64,000 bases of DNA from Hirudinaria manillensis (GCA_034509925.1 CM067533.1:3238535-3302534); one strand, 5' to 3'; positions 44,475 through 58,000 are shown, counted from the first letter of the stretch. Made by a program: numbers and translations. The notes: a model not told the origin generated them from the letters alone.

Positions 44475-47400
44475 TTAGAATCTTGTTTGCGTGCACACGT
44501 GGTTATATTTCCTGAAACATCAATTAGAAAATATTAAGGGTGTGATGTATGAGAGATCAGATGATTCATTAAACAAGAGTTTAATGGGCTCACTCTGCAT
44601 GAGAGGCTTTGCTTTTCTGGGTCCTGCAATTTCTTCCCCAGTAACAATCAGGCCTTGCACTTGGAATGTCTGTGATGGAAATATTGTTATGAGATTGTTT
44701 GGTGCTTGTTTTTGTAATTTAATTACCTAGGACTTTGTGTGAGGATAGGTTTGTCCTGTAATTGAAGGCCAACTCTTTCAAGTTTTTAGTGGCACAGGTC
44801 CTGCATATGGCCTTGTTGCCGAGAATGGGGTACTTGTCTGGAAAAGTTATTGGAATGCATGTAGAAAAAGCACAAATTGGGTTTTGGAAATGAGTTCCAT
44901 ATGATTCATGTTCTTAATAACAAACCAGGGCAAGTCAGAATCCCACAATAACATTGGTCAATGATGAGTTTGAAAAATTGCTCAGTACTGATGCTATGCT
45001 TCTTAAGATAATCCTGAATGATTTTAAATAGATTGTTGATAAACATTTGAGGTAAAAAAATTGTATCTGTGGATGATACAAACCTTGAGAATGTTTGATT
45101 CAAACACGTTGTCAAGAAGTATCGTGTCCATCAAACTTACCGGAAACATGATGTCTAGAAATGAAATATTTAATTAACCAATCACATCCTTGAAAGCATT
45201 TATTATTCAGCTTGCCTGAGTTAATGGTGTACATATATATATAAGGCAAATTTAAAATAGTTGATTGATATTATTATTATTATTATTAATACAGAATCAT
45301 AAGAAATTATATTGAGAACCTTTAAAGAGACCAAGGCACCCAAAACAGTTTGGTTTCCTGCAACCCCAATACAGATGACAATATGCATTCATGCACACCC
45401 CACCTGGATGAATTAATTCTTTTTGTTTCAAATTTAAATAACAAATATCAAACGAAATTATTAAAAAAAAGTAATTATATCATCAAAAAATGTTTCAAAG
45501 TCGATAAGGTTGAAAGCGACTGCCGAATATTCATTATGCATCTGAAATTAAAATTGATTCTAGGCTACTGAAAATTAACTTATAATGATGGCATTATAAT
45601 GATTTGATTGATTATTTTAGTTTAAGATTACATATAACTTATTATCAATTCAATCAATATTTATTAACACATATTTTATTGAAGAAATTAATTAGTTAAA
45701 CATGCAACTAATCCTACATTTCTGTGGAGGGAACACGTCAGTTTGAGCATGAAGGGGCATTGGTTCAGAGCAGCACATGCAGAGTATGTGATCCTGATTA
45801 AATGAACAAACAAAATCCACTTGTCTACCGGTCCCTGCAAAACACAAATTCTTTTGTACTTGCAGAAGCAGCATTAACATTGAATCTAAAGGTTGATTAA
45901 AAATGACCACAAAATAACTTCAATAAGTACTTATAACCAGCTTCTCAGAGCTACAAGTAGTCTCAGGAAGGACACCATATAAACACTTACCAATAGGCAA
46001 CCGAATTTTTGCCTCTTGCAACAAAAATTTTAAAAATAATAATTTTTATAATAATTATCATTAATTAATCAATTAAACATTTAAATCCATTAAATTATGC
46101 ATTATCATATTGAAAAAGAAGCTGCAATTAAGCAACAATTAAATATCGTCCAATCCTGTTCACATTGGACATGAATTTATCTATTTTGTTTTTTAAATGT
46201 TGGAAATAAATTTGGAGAGGAGGTGGTGGATGAGATTTTAACACTTTAAAAATCTGGACCATCCAAAATATAAGCTGTAGTTTTTCAGGCAACAAATTAA
46301 CAAAATGTAACATACATCATACTGTAGCCACAGCCCTATAATGCCAATTGCAATAATAATAATAATAATAATAATATCATTTTATAATAGTATAATAACC
46401 TGGTTGGCCAGATGAACCTAACTGTGGTTTGCACTGGCGACAGAGGGCCCTTAAAAAACATTCAAAGTTTTTTTTTGATCGATAGCTTCGTTAACAACTT
46501 ATTGATAAACAATTATCACCATTTTCTGCTTTTTCTAGACACTTTATCATCGACATCATCTTTTCTCTTCCTCTTTAACATGAACGTCCTCAAACTCTGA
46601 TGCACGTCGTCGTCGTCTTCATAGTCGTCGTCGTCATCCTCATCACCATAATACAATTCTCCAAAGAAGATGCCACTATTATCTATATCGCTGTCATAGA
46701 CATAGTCATCAACATGAAATATGTTCTCATCGTCGTCGTCGTCATCACTGTCGTGAGTAATTGTAATTTCTACTTTCTTCCTTTTAGTCTTGTTTTGACT
46801 TTTTGCTTCCGTCTGCAACAAAACACAGATGCAACAATTGCGATTAAATGTTGGCAACAATTAAGATACAAACTCTATGTTAATTTTAATTTTAAGCAAT
46901 ATCAATAATCATAAATCAATAATTGATTTGAAAGTTTTCAAAGCACCTCCTATTGTTGCATTGGTTTAGTGACGCTTTATTGCAACAATCGAAAATAAAA
47001 GTTGTGTTTGCAACATTTTTCACGTCAATTCTCACTAATTAAAATAAATGACAAAAGAACAATAAACATTTCCTAAAGGAAAGGCAGACGTATGTCGTGC
47101 GTGCATCTCAGTTTCGGATGCAGTGAGAACAAAGAATTAAAATGAAATTGAATCACAGAGACCATTCAAGCATTCACGCAACAACTCAGAAAGCAATCGA
47201 TTAAAATGTCTACGTTTGAGGCACGAAACTCACTTTGCTTTTCAAATCGAGTTCTTTCAACTCCTCTTCACTTCTTCGCTTCTCTGTAAAAACAACATCA
47301 ATCGATGACTAACAAAGGGCACAGCACAGTTAGGTGGTGATATATTCAATTCTAATCATTTGATTCATTTTAACTGATTTAATAAATAAAAAATAATAAA

Positions 47401-49295
47401 AAAACACTCCTAGTAAAAACCATTAGCTACTCATTCCTCAACTTTGGCAACTGTCAAGGTAAATGCTGACTCATACAACACCTGGTGATGTCCACAAAAC
47501 ACCACGATTTAATTGAAACCAACAAAACAACAAAGTGAAATTAAATTGAAATGGATGGCCGTTAATTGTTGTAATAATTGCTGTAATTATAAAATAATTG
47601 TGCAATAAATAGTCGGACTTAAGCACGGATTAAAATTGTTTTTTATTGATTGATCGAGGTCATGTTTGTTTATTTATTTATTCATCCATCCATCCATCCA
47701 TCCATTCATTCATTAATTAATTAATTCATTCATTCATTAATAAAGCCACAAACCAGGATATTTGGCAAAGTAGGCATCAACCATGTTGTTGACCAAGTGG
47801 TTCTTGTTTGTCTTCTCAACTGATCCTCTGCACTGAAACATCAATAACATCATCATTATCATTTCCACCAACATCATCACCACCACCATCATCATCATCA
47901 TTACTATCGGACTAACCGAAGGACAGCAATCGTTAGTTTTACTCCACTGTGAATAGCAAGAATCGCAAAAGCTGTGCATGCAGGGCAGTAGACTGGAAGC
48001 AATTAACAACTGGTTGATTATCATTATCATAACCTGGCAAAGTGAAACCAGCATAATGAATGAATGAATAATTACCTGATGCATTTATAAAATATCTCCT
48101 GGCATATGATGCAAGTCAACAACTCTTCCATGGCATCGTCTGCAGTCGAGGCTGGAACAGCTTCTTTTGACTGATTTTGATTCTTGTTCTCTACCTCCAC
48201 TGCCTGAAAGAATTAGATGACCTTTGATAAAATTAATTTGATTATTGTGTTATTTAATTATTAATTCAATTTATTAAGTGAAGGCTGATATTGGACCAAT
48301 AAGATTTTGGAATGCTTTGTCAGAGCCTCACAGTTAGTAATTAATTATTTCAGTCATAATTAATTATGAAATACTAATTGTTTAGCAGAGACTATGATTA
48401 TAATTTCTCTAAGAATGCACAAAAAAGGATTTTTCCTTTTAACTTACTTCCTCAACTCTTTCAGCTACAATACTTGACTTTTCCTCTGTAACATTCAAGC
48501 AAACAAACATTTTTAGTCCCTTTTTGTGTAATCCATAGAATGTTTGGTCTTAAGGCCATTTGGATCACTATTAATAGCTTCTAACGCTTGCTTATCATTA
48601 ACCAACAAATTGAATGATTAGGTATGAATAAAATAATATGAATAATTATGCTAACCGCATAAGGAAGATGGATCACATGTCGAACATTTGGATTCCTCAT
48701 CAGAATGCATTTGAAGCTTGTATCCCACCTCTGAAATGTACACATTTAAAATAGAAGCAGGTCAAAATTGTAGGGTTTTAAAATTCAATATAAAGTGAGT
48801 ACATACTCAGATGAAGCTCTGGCAACTGATGCACTAAATAAAATACATCCCCATACTCCAGTTTGATCTTCTGCAAATCGAAATTTTAATATGATAATGA
48901 AATAAGGTTACATTACAATATGAAAACCTCATGGTGAATCGTTCTCTTTCCTTCGACTAATATTCCATTTGAACTGCAATCAATAACAAAATTCAAAATG
49001 TTTACAAAAAAGGAAACAACATTCGAACAAAATCATGTTTTTGCCTGGTATCATATAGCCAGAAATCACCATTCTTGTCCATTTCCAAACGACAGTGGTT
49101 GCATGATACATACTTGTTTCTTATTTTAATATCACATTCTAAATGAAAATGAACATTTGTGATCAAAATATGCAAATAGTCGTCTAAGCATAACTTACTT
49201 GACGAACGACCGATTGTCGTGATTTTCTTAAGAATCGGAATAAAAATCTCATCCGAATCTCTCAAAGGTTTCAAATAACCAAATACGTCCTCCAT
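44475..49295 (-). CDS. CHFR: E3 ubiquitin ligase CHFR (FHA-RING-PBZ)
   Basis: The antephase-checkpoint ubiquitin ligase. Nineteen exons, minus strand: 49295-49199, 49138-49045, 48973-48928, 48870-48807, 48730-48656, 48485-48448, 48203-48076, 47992-47917, 47832-47754, 47283-47234, 46812-46520, 46449-46400, 45834-45718, 45403-45332, 45154-45084, 45013-44926, 44837-44727, 44669-44594, 44511-44475; all phases match, 553 residues (human 664). The N-terminal FHA domain has GRSS, SCNHCRLEM and SSNGILVEG. The C3HC4 RING reads CIICQEIF, PCMHSFCDSCYSQW, CCPSCR. An Asp-rich linker follows, then the CHFR Cys-rich region (CMNAYCHLYWGC) and a poly(ADP-ribose)-binding zinc finger RPDCYWGRNC...H...KYNHVC at the end. 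Intron 2 uses a GC donor (49044-49043). Tail-to-tail with API5. Confidence 0.93.
46352..46375. repeat. (AAT)n microsatellite in a CHFR intron
   Basis: Short pure trinucleotide run in the intron between exons 12 and 13. The 565 bp intron (45835-46399) shows no other structure. Confidence 0.85.
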
Positions 49296-49742
49296 TTAAC
49301 GCGGCTTCACAGCAAAGCAACTACCGAAAGAAAAACAAAGGGAGGTAACGAACAACTGCCGGGAACCGTTTTGGAATTTCCAATCAAGTATTTCTGATTT
49401 TTTTATAAATTGTGCTTAGCATGTAAATATTAAATACATTTTACAAATAATATTTTCAAATTAAACTGTGTCATGGTGCATGATTTTATCTATAATCGCC
49501 TTACCCTATAGCGTCCTCAAAGCATTAGGCTAGTTGGAATCATGCAATTAAATTATTAAGATCTTGTATTCATGTCTTCCAGACCAGTAGCCAGTATTCT
49601 GTTGTTAAATATCAATACCAGCACAAATACTTAAGTAACTGTTACTCGAGACTCAAGTACCGTTACTCAAAAAATAAGTTGCACATAACTCAAGTACCAG
49701 TATCAGTACCTAGCAATACAAGTCTGTTGCCTTCTTTTACTC

Positions 49743-50031
49743 CAAGGATGGGCAAATTACGGACCGCGTGCCGGATATGACCCTCCATTATATTATACTT
49801 CTCGAGTACCTCCGTGCGATTTCAAAGGTCTATTATTTATTAATAAAACAAAGGAACAGGGTCTTCATTACGCATTATGTATTAGTGTTAACTTTTTTTC
49901 ACTTCACATAAGATACTCTTTTATAGTTTATCAATATACTGTTTTCGCTATCATTCGTCCCAGTAGCCATGTCTATTGTGACATTGTGCGGCCCACCAAG
50001 AGAAATAATTATCAATCCCTATTTTACACCA
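49743..50031. mobile_element. Non-autonomous hAT-like DNA transposon, ~289 bp
   Basis: The left end CAAGGATGGGCAAATTACGG resembles a widespread hAT terminal repeat (GGGCAAACTACGGCCCGC-like). The right end, read in reverse complement, begins TAGGGATTGATAATTA and pairs imperfectly with it. The element is flanked by 8 bp candidate target duplications TTTTACTC (49735-49742) and TTTTACAC (50032-50039), 7 of 8 matching, as expected for hAT. There is no transposase inside. The degenerate ends suggest an old insertion. It lies between the CHFR start and the 3' end of the fibrinogen-domain gene. The rest of 49296-50348 holds no gene. Confidence 0.6.
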
Positions 50032-50348
50032 TTTTGTAGATCAAGTCAAGGCCCCCAAGTCTGGATTCCTTAATGCCTCAGTGACAAAGTCAACAAGAGT
50101 TTTTTTTCATGCTCTAACATTTAGTAAAACTCTCTTCCAACAGAGTGAATTAAATGAATTTTGGACGTTTTTCAGTTTCGGATCGTAATAATAACAATGA
50201 CAGGCATCATTATAGTGGCAAGCAGGAGAAAGGTAAACATTATCCTACTTTCAAAACCCCCATAAAAACTTTATATCATGTTGATTGGGCTACTAGAACC
50301 AGCATCAAAATCATCATCGTCATCATCATCATTATCATCATCATCACA

Positions 50349-52932
50349 TTAAGTTCTCTTGATTTTCATGGTGACGAATTTGAAGGAATAGAATTCAGTT
50401 TCCTTGGCGGTGTACCACGTGATGCCGTCGGCTGGTGAATGGTAGCCGCCCTGGGAGTGGTATACGCCGTTCAGGTTGCTATAGCAACAGCTGTTGAACC
50501 ACCATCCGCTTTTCCTTTCTAGAGCGCAGTTGTTGGAGTTGAGATCGTTGTCGTTGTCGTGGGTACTAAACAACATGTCGTCATGGTAACTCAAGGAGTC
50601 GCCTGAATAACGGTGATGTTATTTATCCTTAATTTATTACTTTTTTCAGTTGTTCTTCTCGTGGACGAAGAAACTTTATTTTGGATTAATAATTAGCTAA
50701 AACAGACAAGAAACTATTGGGGTCTCAAATTAGATTTGTTATTTTTATTCCGATGAGAAACCACGATTGTGATTCGAAAAGAAAATTTAAAATTAGAGAA
50801 AATCTAGTTAGGCACGAATTGTTAAAATGAAACCTTAAATAAAAGCCGATCGAAATAAACAAATTCTCATCACAAATAAATTTCCAATCACCTGCAGAAC
50901 CTGAATATCCACTGACGGAGAGTTTGTACTTGTTTGACTCTGAATCAACTCTGATCGAATCGTATTCGGCCACCCACATCTCGTTCTCGAAGTCGTGAAT
51001 TTCAATCAACAGACGATGGTTCCACCTGGATGTTGATTCGTGAAGGAATTCATTTCCAATCCAAAATTCTACGTAGTTGCTTCCAAATCCGTGCTTGTAG
51101 TCCTTCCACTTGAATTCGAAGTTTTAACATAATAAAATAATAAATAATATAAAATATATAAATAATAATATTATTATAATTTATTATTATTACATTATTA
51201 ATATTATTATTATTATAAATATATATATTATTATGTATAAAATATATAAATAATAAATAATATAAAATATATAAATAATAATATTATTATAATTTATTAT
51301 TATTACATTATTAATATTATTATTATAAATATATATATTATTATATATAAAATATATAAATAATAAATAATATAAAATATTAACGACTATCAATAACTGC
51401 AAATAATCAGTAAGTAACCCGTCTAGGATATTTTGCACAATTTTAAGCGAAAAGGAGTTTGAATTCTTAAAAAATTCCTTATAAATTATGGGAAAATGCA
51501 ACGGGCTAATTCTTCTCTTTAACTGTCCACAGAATAAAAAGTTTGACAGAATAGCAATTCTTTCTTTTTTTTGTTTTATTTTATAGAATGTGAAATTCTA
51601 TGGTCATCCTACATTCAACTCTCCGAAATATTCTAGAGAGCATCTAAACTATCCTCATCTTGTGATATTATTAGCTATATTACCGACATTTAATAATACC
51701 AACACTGTAATACTGTATTGATATATCAAAAATGATGAATTGGCAACAAACCCTACGGAAGAAGTTGGTGGATCCGTCGACCCGTCTCTGTACGACAATC
51801 CACCCTGCACTGAAATCCATCCAGCAATAAACTTGCAGCTTCTTGTTTCCCATTTGCAACTCGTAGACTCCTGACGTACGACGACCAGATTCTTGAATTC
51901 CATCGCAATCTGCTTTAATAATAGTGTAAATACCATTACTTTTTTTTATAAATTATTATATTATATTATATTATAAAAATAATAATAGCAGAATTTTGGA
52001 ATCAGTAATAGTAGCAAGTATTATTATTTCGTCAAAAACCTGCAACTCTTAGATGCCTGGACTGGTTAAAGAATCCATGAAGAAAGGTCATCATTAACTC
52101 CTCCCTCGATGAATTATTCATGAGTAAATTTATTTCATCGTAGGCCATTTTGAGACGACCATCCTCGTGACTAGAAACATTGGCTTCTTTCTGTTCGTCT
52201 GTTTGTGACGTCATTCACGCAATTATAATAAGTTAATATTAATAAATTGCTTTAGGCTTACAACAGAATCAAAATGTAACAATAACGATATTAGTATTAT
52301 CTATTTGCGGAATAAATAAATAAATCGCTTGAGTTGGTCGAATGGATAGCGATACTGCGAACGACGTTAAAAAAACAACCCATCATGTACCTCCACAAAG
52401 CAACTTTGTGAACAACTTTATGCCCTAAATGGTCTTAGCACTTACGGCGCTACATAAATTCACTTATCAACAAACAAAATTTACATCGAACCTCCATTTC
52501 GTCCGGCTTCTAGAAAGTGTTTCAAAGAAAATAATGTCAGCTTCTTGAAATTTTCCTGGATTTCTCCGTAATTTCTGTCAACTGTTTCCAAATGTAACTC
52601 GAATTGTTGCCATTGAGAAACGAAGGAATGAAACTGGCGCTTCAACAACAGCAATTCTGCTTTCAAGTCTCCGAGAGTTTTCTTCAAGAAACTCAAACTC
52701 CCATTGTTTTCAACTTCAAAGAACGTTTCTTTTTAATAAATTTATTTTACACAAATTAATTCACAGGAAAGGAACAGTTGTTTATGGGAGAACAAATTAT
52801 TTAATATAACGATTTCAAAGGGGTGTCTTCGTATTTATTCTTTAATTATTACACTATACTTGATTAATACATAATAATTATGATGATGATGATGATGATG
52901 ATAATAATAATAATAATAATAATAACAATGAC

Positions 52933-52979
<47 letters not shown>

Positions 52980-53747
52980 TATGTCATTTATATAGCGCCA
53001 TGCGCATGAGCCGCAGGGGCGCTGAATAATGTAATGCGTAATAAGTAATTAACAAATAATAAGTATTTAACAAATATTATAATAAAAAGTAATAATTGTA
53101 AATAATCAAGTTCGAACCGTTCCTTGGATTCGAATCCACAACTTGAAGACCTTTTCTAACAGTCTCAACTTCCTCCTTGATTTGTTTGATTTCATCGTAA
53201 AAATTGTTTTCACAGCAAATGCTTTCTTCATACTTCCGGGAAGTTGTATCAGTCGCTGTCACGTGGTTTAGCTACAAATGGCACGTGGATAATTATGCCT
53301 AAGATACCATCGATATTCAATAACCGATAATAATAATAATAAATAAATATAAATAACATTACGATAACATTCACAGCGAGACAATCGATAAAGACATATA
53401 TGAATCCACAAATCAGAGATGAAACCAGGTCTCGGGTCACCGGGTCAGTGATTTTACTGGGTCGGATCGGGTATCGGGGTCAAAAATGCTAACCCAGTTC
53501 CAACTCTGACACAATTAACAACCAATCACATCCGCTAAACGAAGACCTTTTCGTCGTGGGTTCTTCTCTTCCTCGCTTCCTCCCCAACGATTGCTTCCAA
53601 TCTGCTCAGTCTCAACAACACGTCCTGGTTCGGTTTCCAGACTTGAAACGAATATGAACACCTGTCGGAACCATGGGTTCTCCTGCGCGCGGCTTCCGAC
53701 GCCAACGAACGAGGCACAGCGACCAATAGGACGATCAGCGACCACAT
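50349..53747 (-). CDS. Secreted fibrinogen-related domain (FReD) protein
   Basis: Seven exons, minus strand: 53747-53547 (donor uncertain, possibly 53541), 53271-53118, 52713-52492, 52198-52040, 51909-51752, 51108-50892, 50602-50349; about 454 residues. MWSLIVLLVAVPRSLAS at the N-terminus is a clear signal peptide. The middle is Glu/Lys/Leu-rich and probably helical or coiled coil (for example FLKKTLGDLKAELLLLKRQF), a usual oligomerisation region. The C-terminal ~210 residues are a complete FReD: DCDGIQESGRRTSGVYEL, WIVVQRRVDGSTNFFRR, WKDYKHGFGSNYVEFWIGNE, the calcium site DNDND, then CALERKSGWWFNSCCYSNLNG and a final TMKIKRT. Ligand recognition as in ficolins or tenectins, or an adhesion role, is inferred. 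Introns carry microsatellites and an AT-rich duplication. Confidence 0.88.
51138..51380. repeat. AT-only tandem duplication in a FReD intron
   Basis: Two units of 113 and 110 bp (51138-51250, 51251-51360), almost purely A and T and nearly identical, plus a 20 bp start of a third. They are rich in self-complementary TAATATTATTATA-like words, so strong secondary structure is likely. Confidence 0.85.
52881..53030 (-). mobile_element. Microsatellite plus 3' tail of a LINE- or SINE-type element
   Basis: A (GAT)n then (AAT)n run (52881-52980) abuts a ~50 bp segment that reads on the minus strand GGCGCTATATAAATGACAT before the ATT run. That layout is characteristic of the 3' end of CR1/L2-type LINEs and their SINEs. 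Only the tail is recognisable. It lies in the intron between FReD exons 2 and 3. Confidence 0.55.
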
Positions 53748-55076
53748 GAATATTAATTATTGAATTATGTTAACGTTAATAGTAATTTATTATTTATTGG
53801 TGTAATATGACAGTTAAGTAGTTTAACAGGAGACACGATTGGACTACCAGAATAAATTAATAAATTAGTAAATACAATATGAGTCGATAACAAGCTGAGC
53901 ATTGGGCTGACTCCTTTTAAAGAATTTTGCACGGCTTCTGCTTTACGTCTATTTTTACAGCTTTTGCAGAAGATTGAATCATGAAATGATTTAGAATCCA
54001 ATTTCATTTCTGATTGCCTTCTGGTGATGGTTCCGATGCATTAGCCCCTTGAGTGACTGATTTGTTAATTGAAAAGCAAGAAAATGTTGTTCAACCAGGT
54101 CGGCCAACCTTGTAATGTATATTCGTATACCATCCAACCTTGTTGTGTATGTTTGTATACCAATCGACCTTATAATGTATATTTGCATGCCAACCAACCT
54201 TGTATATGTAACCTTTACCCTCCCTAAATCTTGAAATCCTCGTTAAGCTATTTGAGCAATTTCCAGCTGCCATTAAACACCATTTTAACGAGCTAATTAA
54301 TTTTAATTCTATTTAAATGAAAGCTCGACATACGCGATAAATTCCTTAAGTTGTTAAATGTATAATTATTGTACATATTATAATGTTAATTCTCCAATTG
54401 AAAATAATATTCATCTACATGGAATAATTGTAGCATTGTGCTATGCTCGCGATGGATGTAACTAGAAGCGCCAACGTTTCCTTCATAATTTTGCTTCCAA
54501 ACGTTTGGATATTCGCACCTTTGGTTTTGCTTGTAATTGTCGATGGAGTGGAAACATCGCTCCTAGCAATTTTAGTGACACAATGCAACGCGGTGCAAAA
54601 GTATATTATTAAAGATAACAACAATAAATCATACGACAAAAACAAAAGAATGAAATTTGTCTCCACATCCATGGCAACAATTCCAATCGGATGGTTGATC
54701 CTACAATCGTTGGCAGTGGAAAGTCCAATGACGGGAATCTACAAGCTGTTGGCAAAGTCATCGAAAGATAGCGATTTTAATTTATTAAATTATAATAAAT
54801 TCATTTTTTGGAAAATTCTTGTTTTTAAAAAAACGTTCCACGGGACACCGGTTTCGTTTCGATCGATGGCAAGAAATGCCGTTCTCTGCGACAAGTTCCA
54901 ACACGTTTCTCCTCAATCACAGACCGAGAAACAAACAACGTTGCTTATTTTCAGAGCGGAGACGGCATTTGGATCCATTATTGTCCGTTTCGAATTTGAA
55001 TCATTCGGCCGCGTGTTTAAATTATTTGGCGTGTGTTCATTTGATCTGCTGAACGAATGACGAGAACCATCTGGCA
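53748..55076. other. Intergenic region between divergent FReD and channel genes
   Basis: It probably holds both promoters. A plus-strand open frame of 205 codons (54443-55060), with an overlapping minus-strand frame of 85 codons (54415-54672), has no domain I recognise, and I do not call it a gene. No PAS-domain exon for the downstream channel is visible here. Confidence 0.45.
54107..54212. repeat. 30 bp minisatellite, ~3.5 copies
   Basis: Units begin ACCTTGTAATGTATATTCGT and repeat at 54107, 54137 and 54167 with a partial fourth. Copies differ at several positions, so the array is not recent. Confidence 0.85.
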
Positions 55077-58000
55077 ATGGAGTCCGAATTGAACGAAAGG
55101 ACCATCAGCGCAAGTCTTCCATCGGTGAACAAAACCAGATCCATCCCGAGATGCGTCATTCTCCACTATTCGCCATTCAAGGCCGTCTGGGACTGGATAA
55201 CACTGCTACTCGTGGTCTACACTGCTTTCTCGACTCCATACATCACCGCCTTTCTGCTCCACGACGACTACTCCAGAGCAAAGAGGAATCTCAATCCTGC
55301 CTTGAGGTCCTACAACGCCAGGGCGAACGCGGTCGATCCGCTGGTCATCGTGGACGTCATCATCGACCTCATGTTCCTCGTCGATATCCTCATCAACTTC
55401 CGCACCACGTTTCTGCTCAACGGTGACGTCATATCGGATCCACAGAAAATAGCCGTCAATTACATCAAGAGCTGGTTTCTCGTAGATGCACTGGCCGCCA
55501 TACCCTTCGACTTGCTGCTCTTTGGCACGGGAACCAGTAACGTAATGATACTTTATTGTACTTGATTATTTGTTATTCATTGGAATTCTGAATAAATCTA
55601 AAATAATTCTGCTTCGTAGCGAGTTCATGCATTTAATACTAAATGTGATTGAAATGCTTTGACGATCGAAACCAATAAACTGCCTGCAGACAAACACATT
55701 AGCAGGCATCTTGAAGATCTCCAGACTTCTCAGACTCATCAGAGTGGCAAAAAAAATCGACCAATTCTCAGAGTACGGAGCTGCGGTTTTGCTCTTGTTG
55801 TTGGCAGTCTTCGTATTGATCTCTCATTGGTTGGCCTGCATTTTCTACGTCATAGCCTTTCTCGAGAAACCCTCACTCCATGCACCAATTGGTTGGCTCG
55901 ACCACCTGGCCAATAAAACCGGTCGTCCATACTTGAAGAATGACAGTCTGAGTGGACCAGATATGAGATCCAAGTACATCACCTCCCTCTATTTCACCTA
56001 CACCATCCTCACGACAGTCGGTTTCGGGAACATTTCTCCTGTCACTAATGCCGAGAAAGTCTTCAGTATATTTGCCATGCTCTTGGGATGTGAGTTGGGT
56101 TCTATTAAAATTTAAATCCACAACAAAGAAGCGGAGATTCTTAAGACCTGCTAAGCGTTGCAAAAATCAAATTGATTACAATGTATTTTTAAATCGGTTA
56201 TACCACAGTGCACCCCATTAATTTTAGCCCTATCCAAATTAACCGAGCAAGCAATTCCATTGTTTTTCCAGCTCTTATGAGTGCGGTCATATTTGGAAAC
56301 GTGTCTTCAATCATGCTGCGCATATATCAGGGCAGTGGAGAACAACAGGAGTTGGAGATGAGCATCAGAGAGTTTATCCGATTTCATTCAATTCCGAAGA
56401 ATTTGGCGAAGAGACTTCTGGAGTCTCACGAACAATCGAAGAACTTTGCCAATGGCATCGATATGAACAGTGTAAGTCGTGTGGATATCAAAAGATTATC
56501 TTCGTTCTATCCAGCTATTTTGAGCAAAACATTATTTTCATATTAAATTCGTAAACTTGATGAAAACCTATTTTAGTGAATTGAAATTTAGTAAGTTGAT
56601 GTAACAGGTCCTAAAGAGTTTTCCTGAGTGCCTGCAAGCAGATATTTGTCTCCATCTAAACAGAAACCTCCTGAACAAATGCGAAGCTTTCAGTGAAGCC
56701 AGTCCAGGTAGACAATTTAGATCTTTAAAATTGTGGAATTATTGTAAATAGTATGAAATATTATATAGTTTGTTGCCCGTCCATTACAAATTCTCACAAA
56801 TAACAAAATTATGTGGTACTAAAGGAGCCAAGTTTTTCAAATCTTCAATTGTTATATCGACAATAATTCGATAGCTCTTTGTCAAAGGTTGCATCAGAGC
56901 ATTATCAATGAAGTTCAAATCCACACATGCTCCACCTGGGGACACCTTAATCCATCCAGGCGATGTACTCAACTCTATTTATTTCATTGCAAGAGGATCA
57001 ATTGAAATCTGCCTGGAGGGATTTACGATAGCCGTTCTGAGTAAATATGAGCATGTATTATCGTAATATTATTTTATAGAGTAAAGACATTATCACAATC
57101 ACATAATCATATTTTTATACTAAAAATTATTTGTCGCTCAGACATTATATTCCTAAAATTTGATCTCTAATAGACAAAGATGACAGTTTCGGCCAAAATT
57201 TTGTGAGCTCTTACTTAGAGGAAGGAGTTTGGAAGCCTTTAAAGAAATCTATATATTCAGTCCGAATTGTATCGTATTCCGATATGCACAAAATCTCCGT
57301 GCAAGATCTTCGAAAGATATTAAACGTTTATCCAGAGTTCTCTTATCGCTTCCTTGAAAAGTTTCAAGTCACCTTCGACATCAGCAAAGTACGTGAGACT
57401 TCCAATGAAGTATGATCATATTTTTGTCGATAATTTTCGAAATATTCGATTTCTAGGGGGTCGACGACCAACCAAACACAAACTTCGATAGAAAACACCT
57501 CGATAGGCGCCTCGAAGGTGATTAAAAGTGAATTTTGCCGCAATTACAAGGATTTATCAAGATGTGATAAGTTCTGCACAATAAAATATTCGTAAAATAA
57601 CTATGATATTGAATCAACAGAGAATCGCGTCTGACATTTAAAAAGACTTTTGTAGATTCACTCATGAAGCGCGTTGCTTCAAATCGTGCGATAACCGAAA
57701 ATCGTCCCAGCCACGAATGTGACTCCATTTTGGTTTTGTCTCCTCATTCTGCAACCACCATGATGGATACTCAGTTCGACCAGGAGAAGCACCACAAAAA
57801 ACATCACAACATCCATAACCTCCTCAAAGGTTATAAAATGAACTTTTATCAAAAGATATTATTAAATATTCTATAATTATTATTGAATTGTTCTGGAGCA
57901 TATGTGACCGAAATTAAATAAATTAACAAAGAAATTAAACCTAGGTCAGACTGTCCAATATCATTTAATTAGCCTTTATCCGAAGTTATGTTCCTTCTAA

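Noticed and set aside
46600..46908. Plus-strand Val/Ile-rich ORF of 102 codons
   Set aside because: Antisense of the Asp-rich CHFR exon 11 (GAC/GAT runs read as GTC/ATC).
50154..50438. Plus-strand ORF with a poly-Ile run
   Set aside because: An ATC microsatellite in the FReD 3' region plus antisense of the last FReD exon.
51190..51501. Minus-strand 103-codon Tyr/Ile/Asn ORF
   Set aside because: Translation of the AT-only duplicated intron block.
54443..55060. 205-codon plus-strand ORF upstream of the channel gene
   Set aside because: No domain, no splice link to the channel, odd composition and a competing open frame on the other strand. Chance or old remnant.
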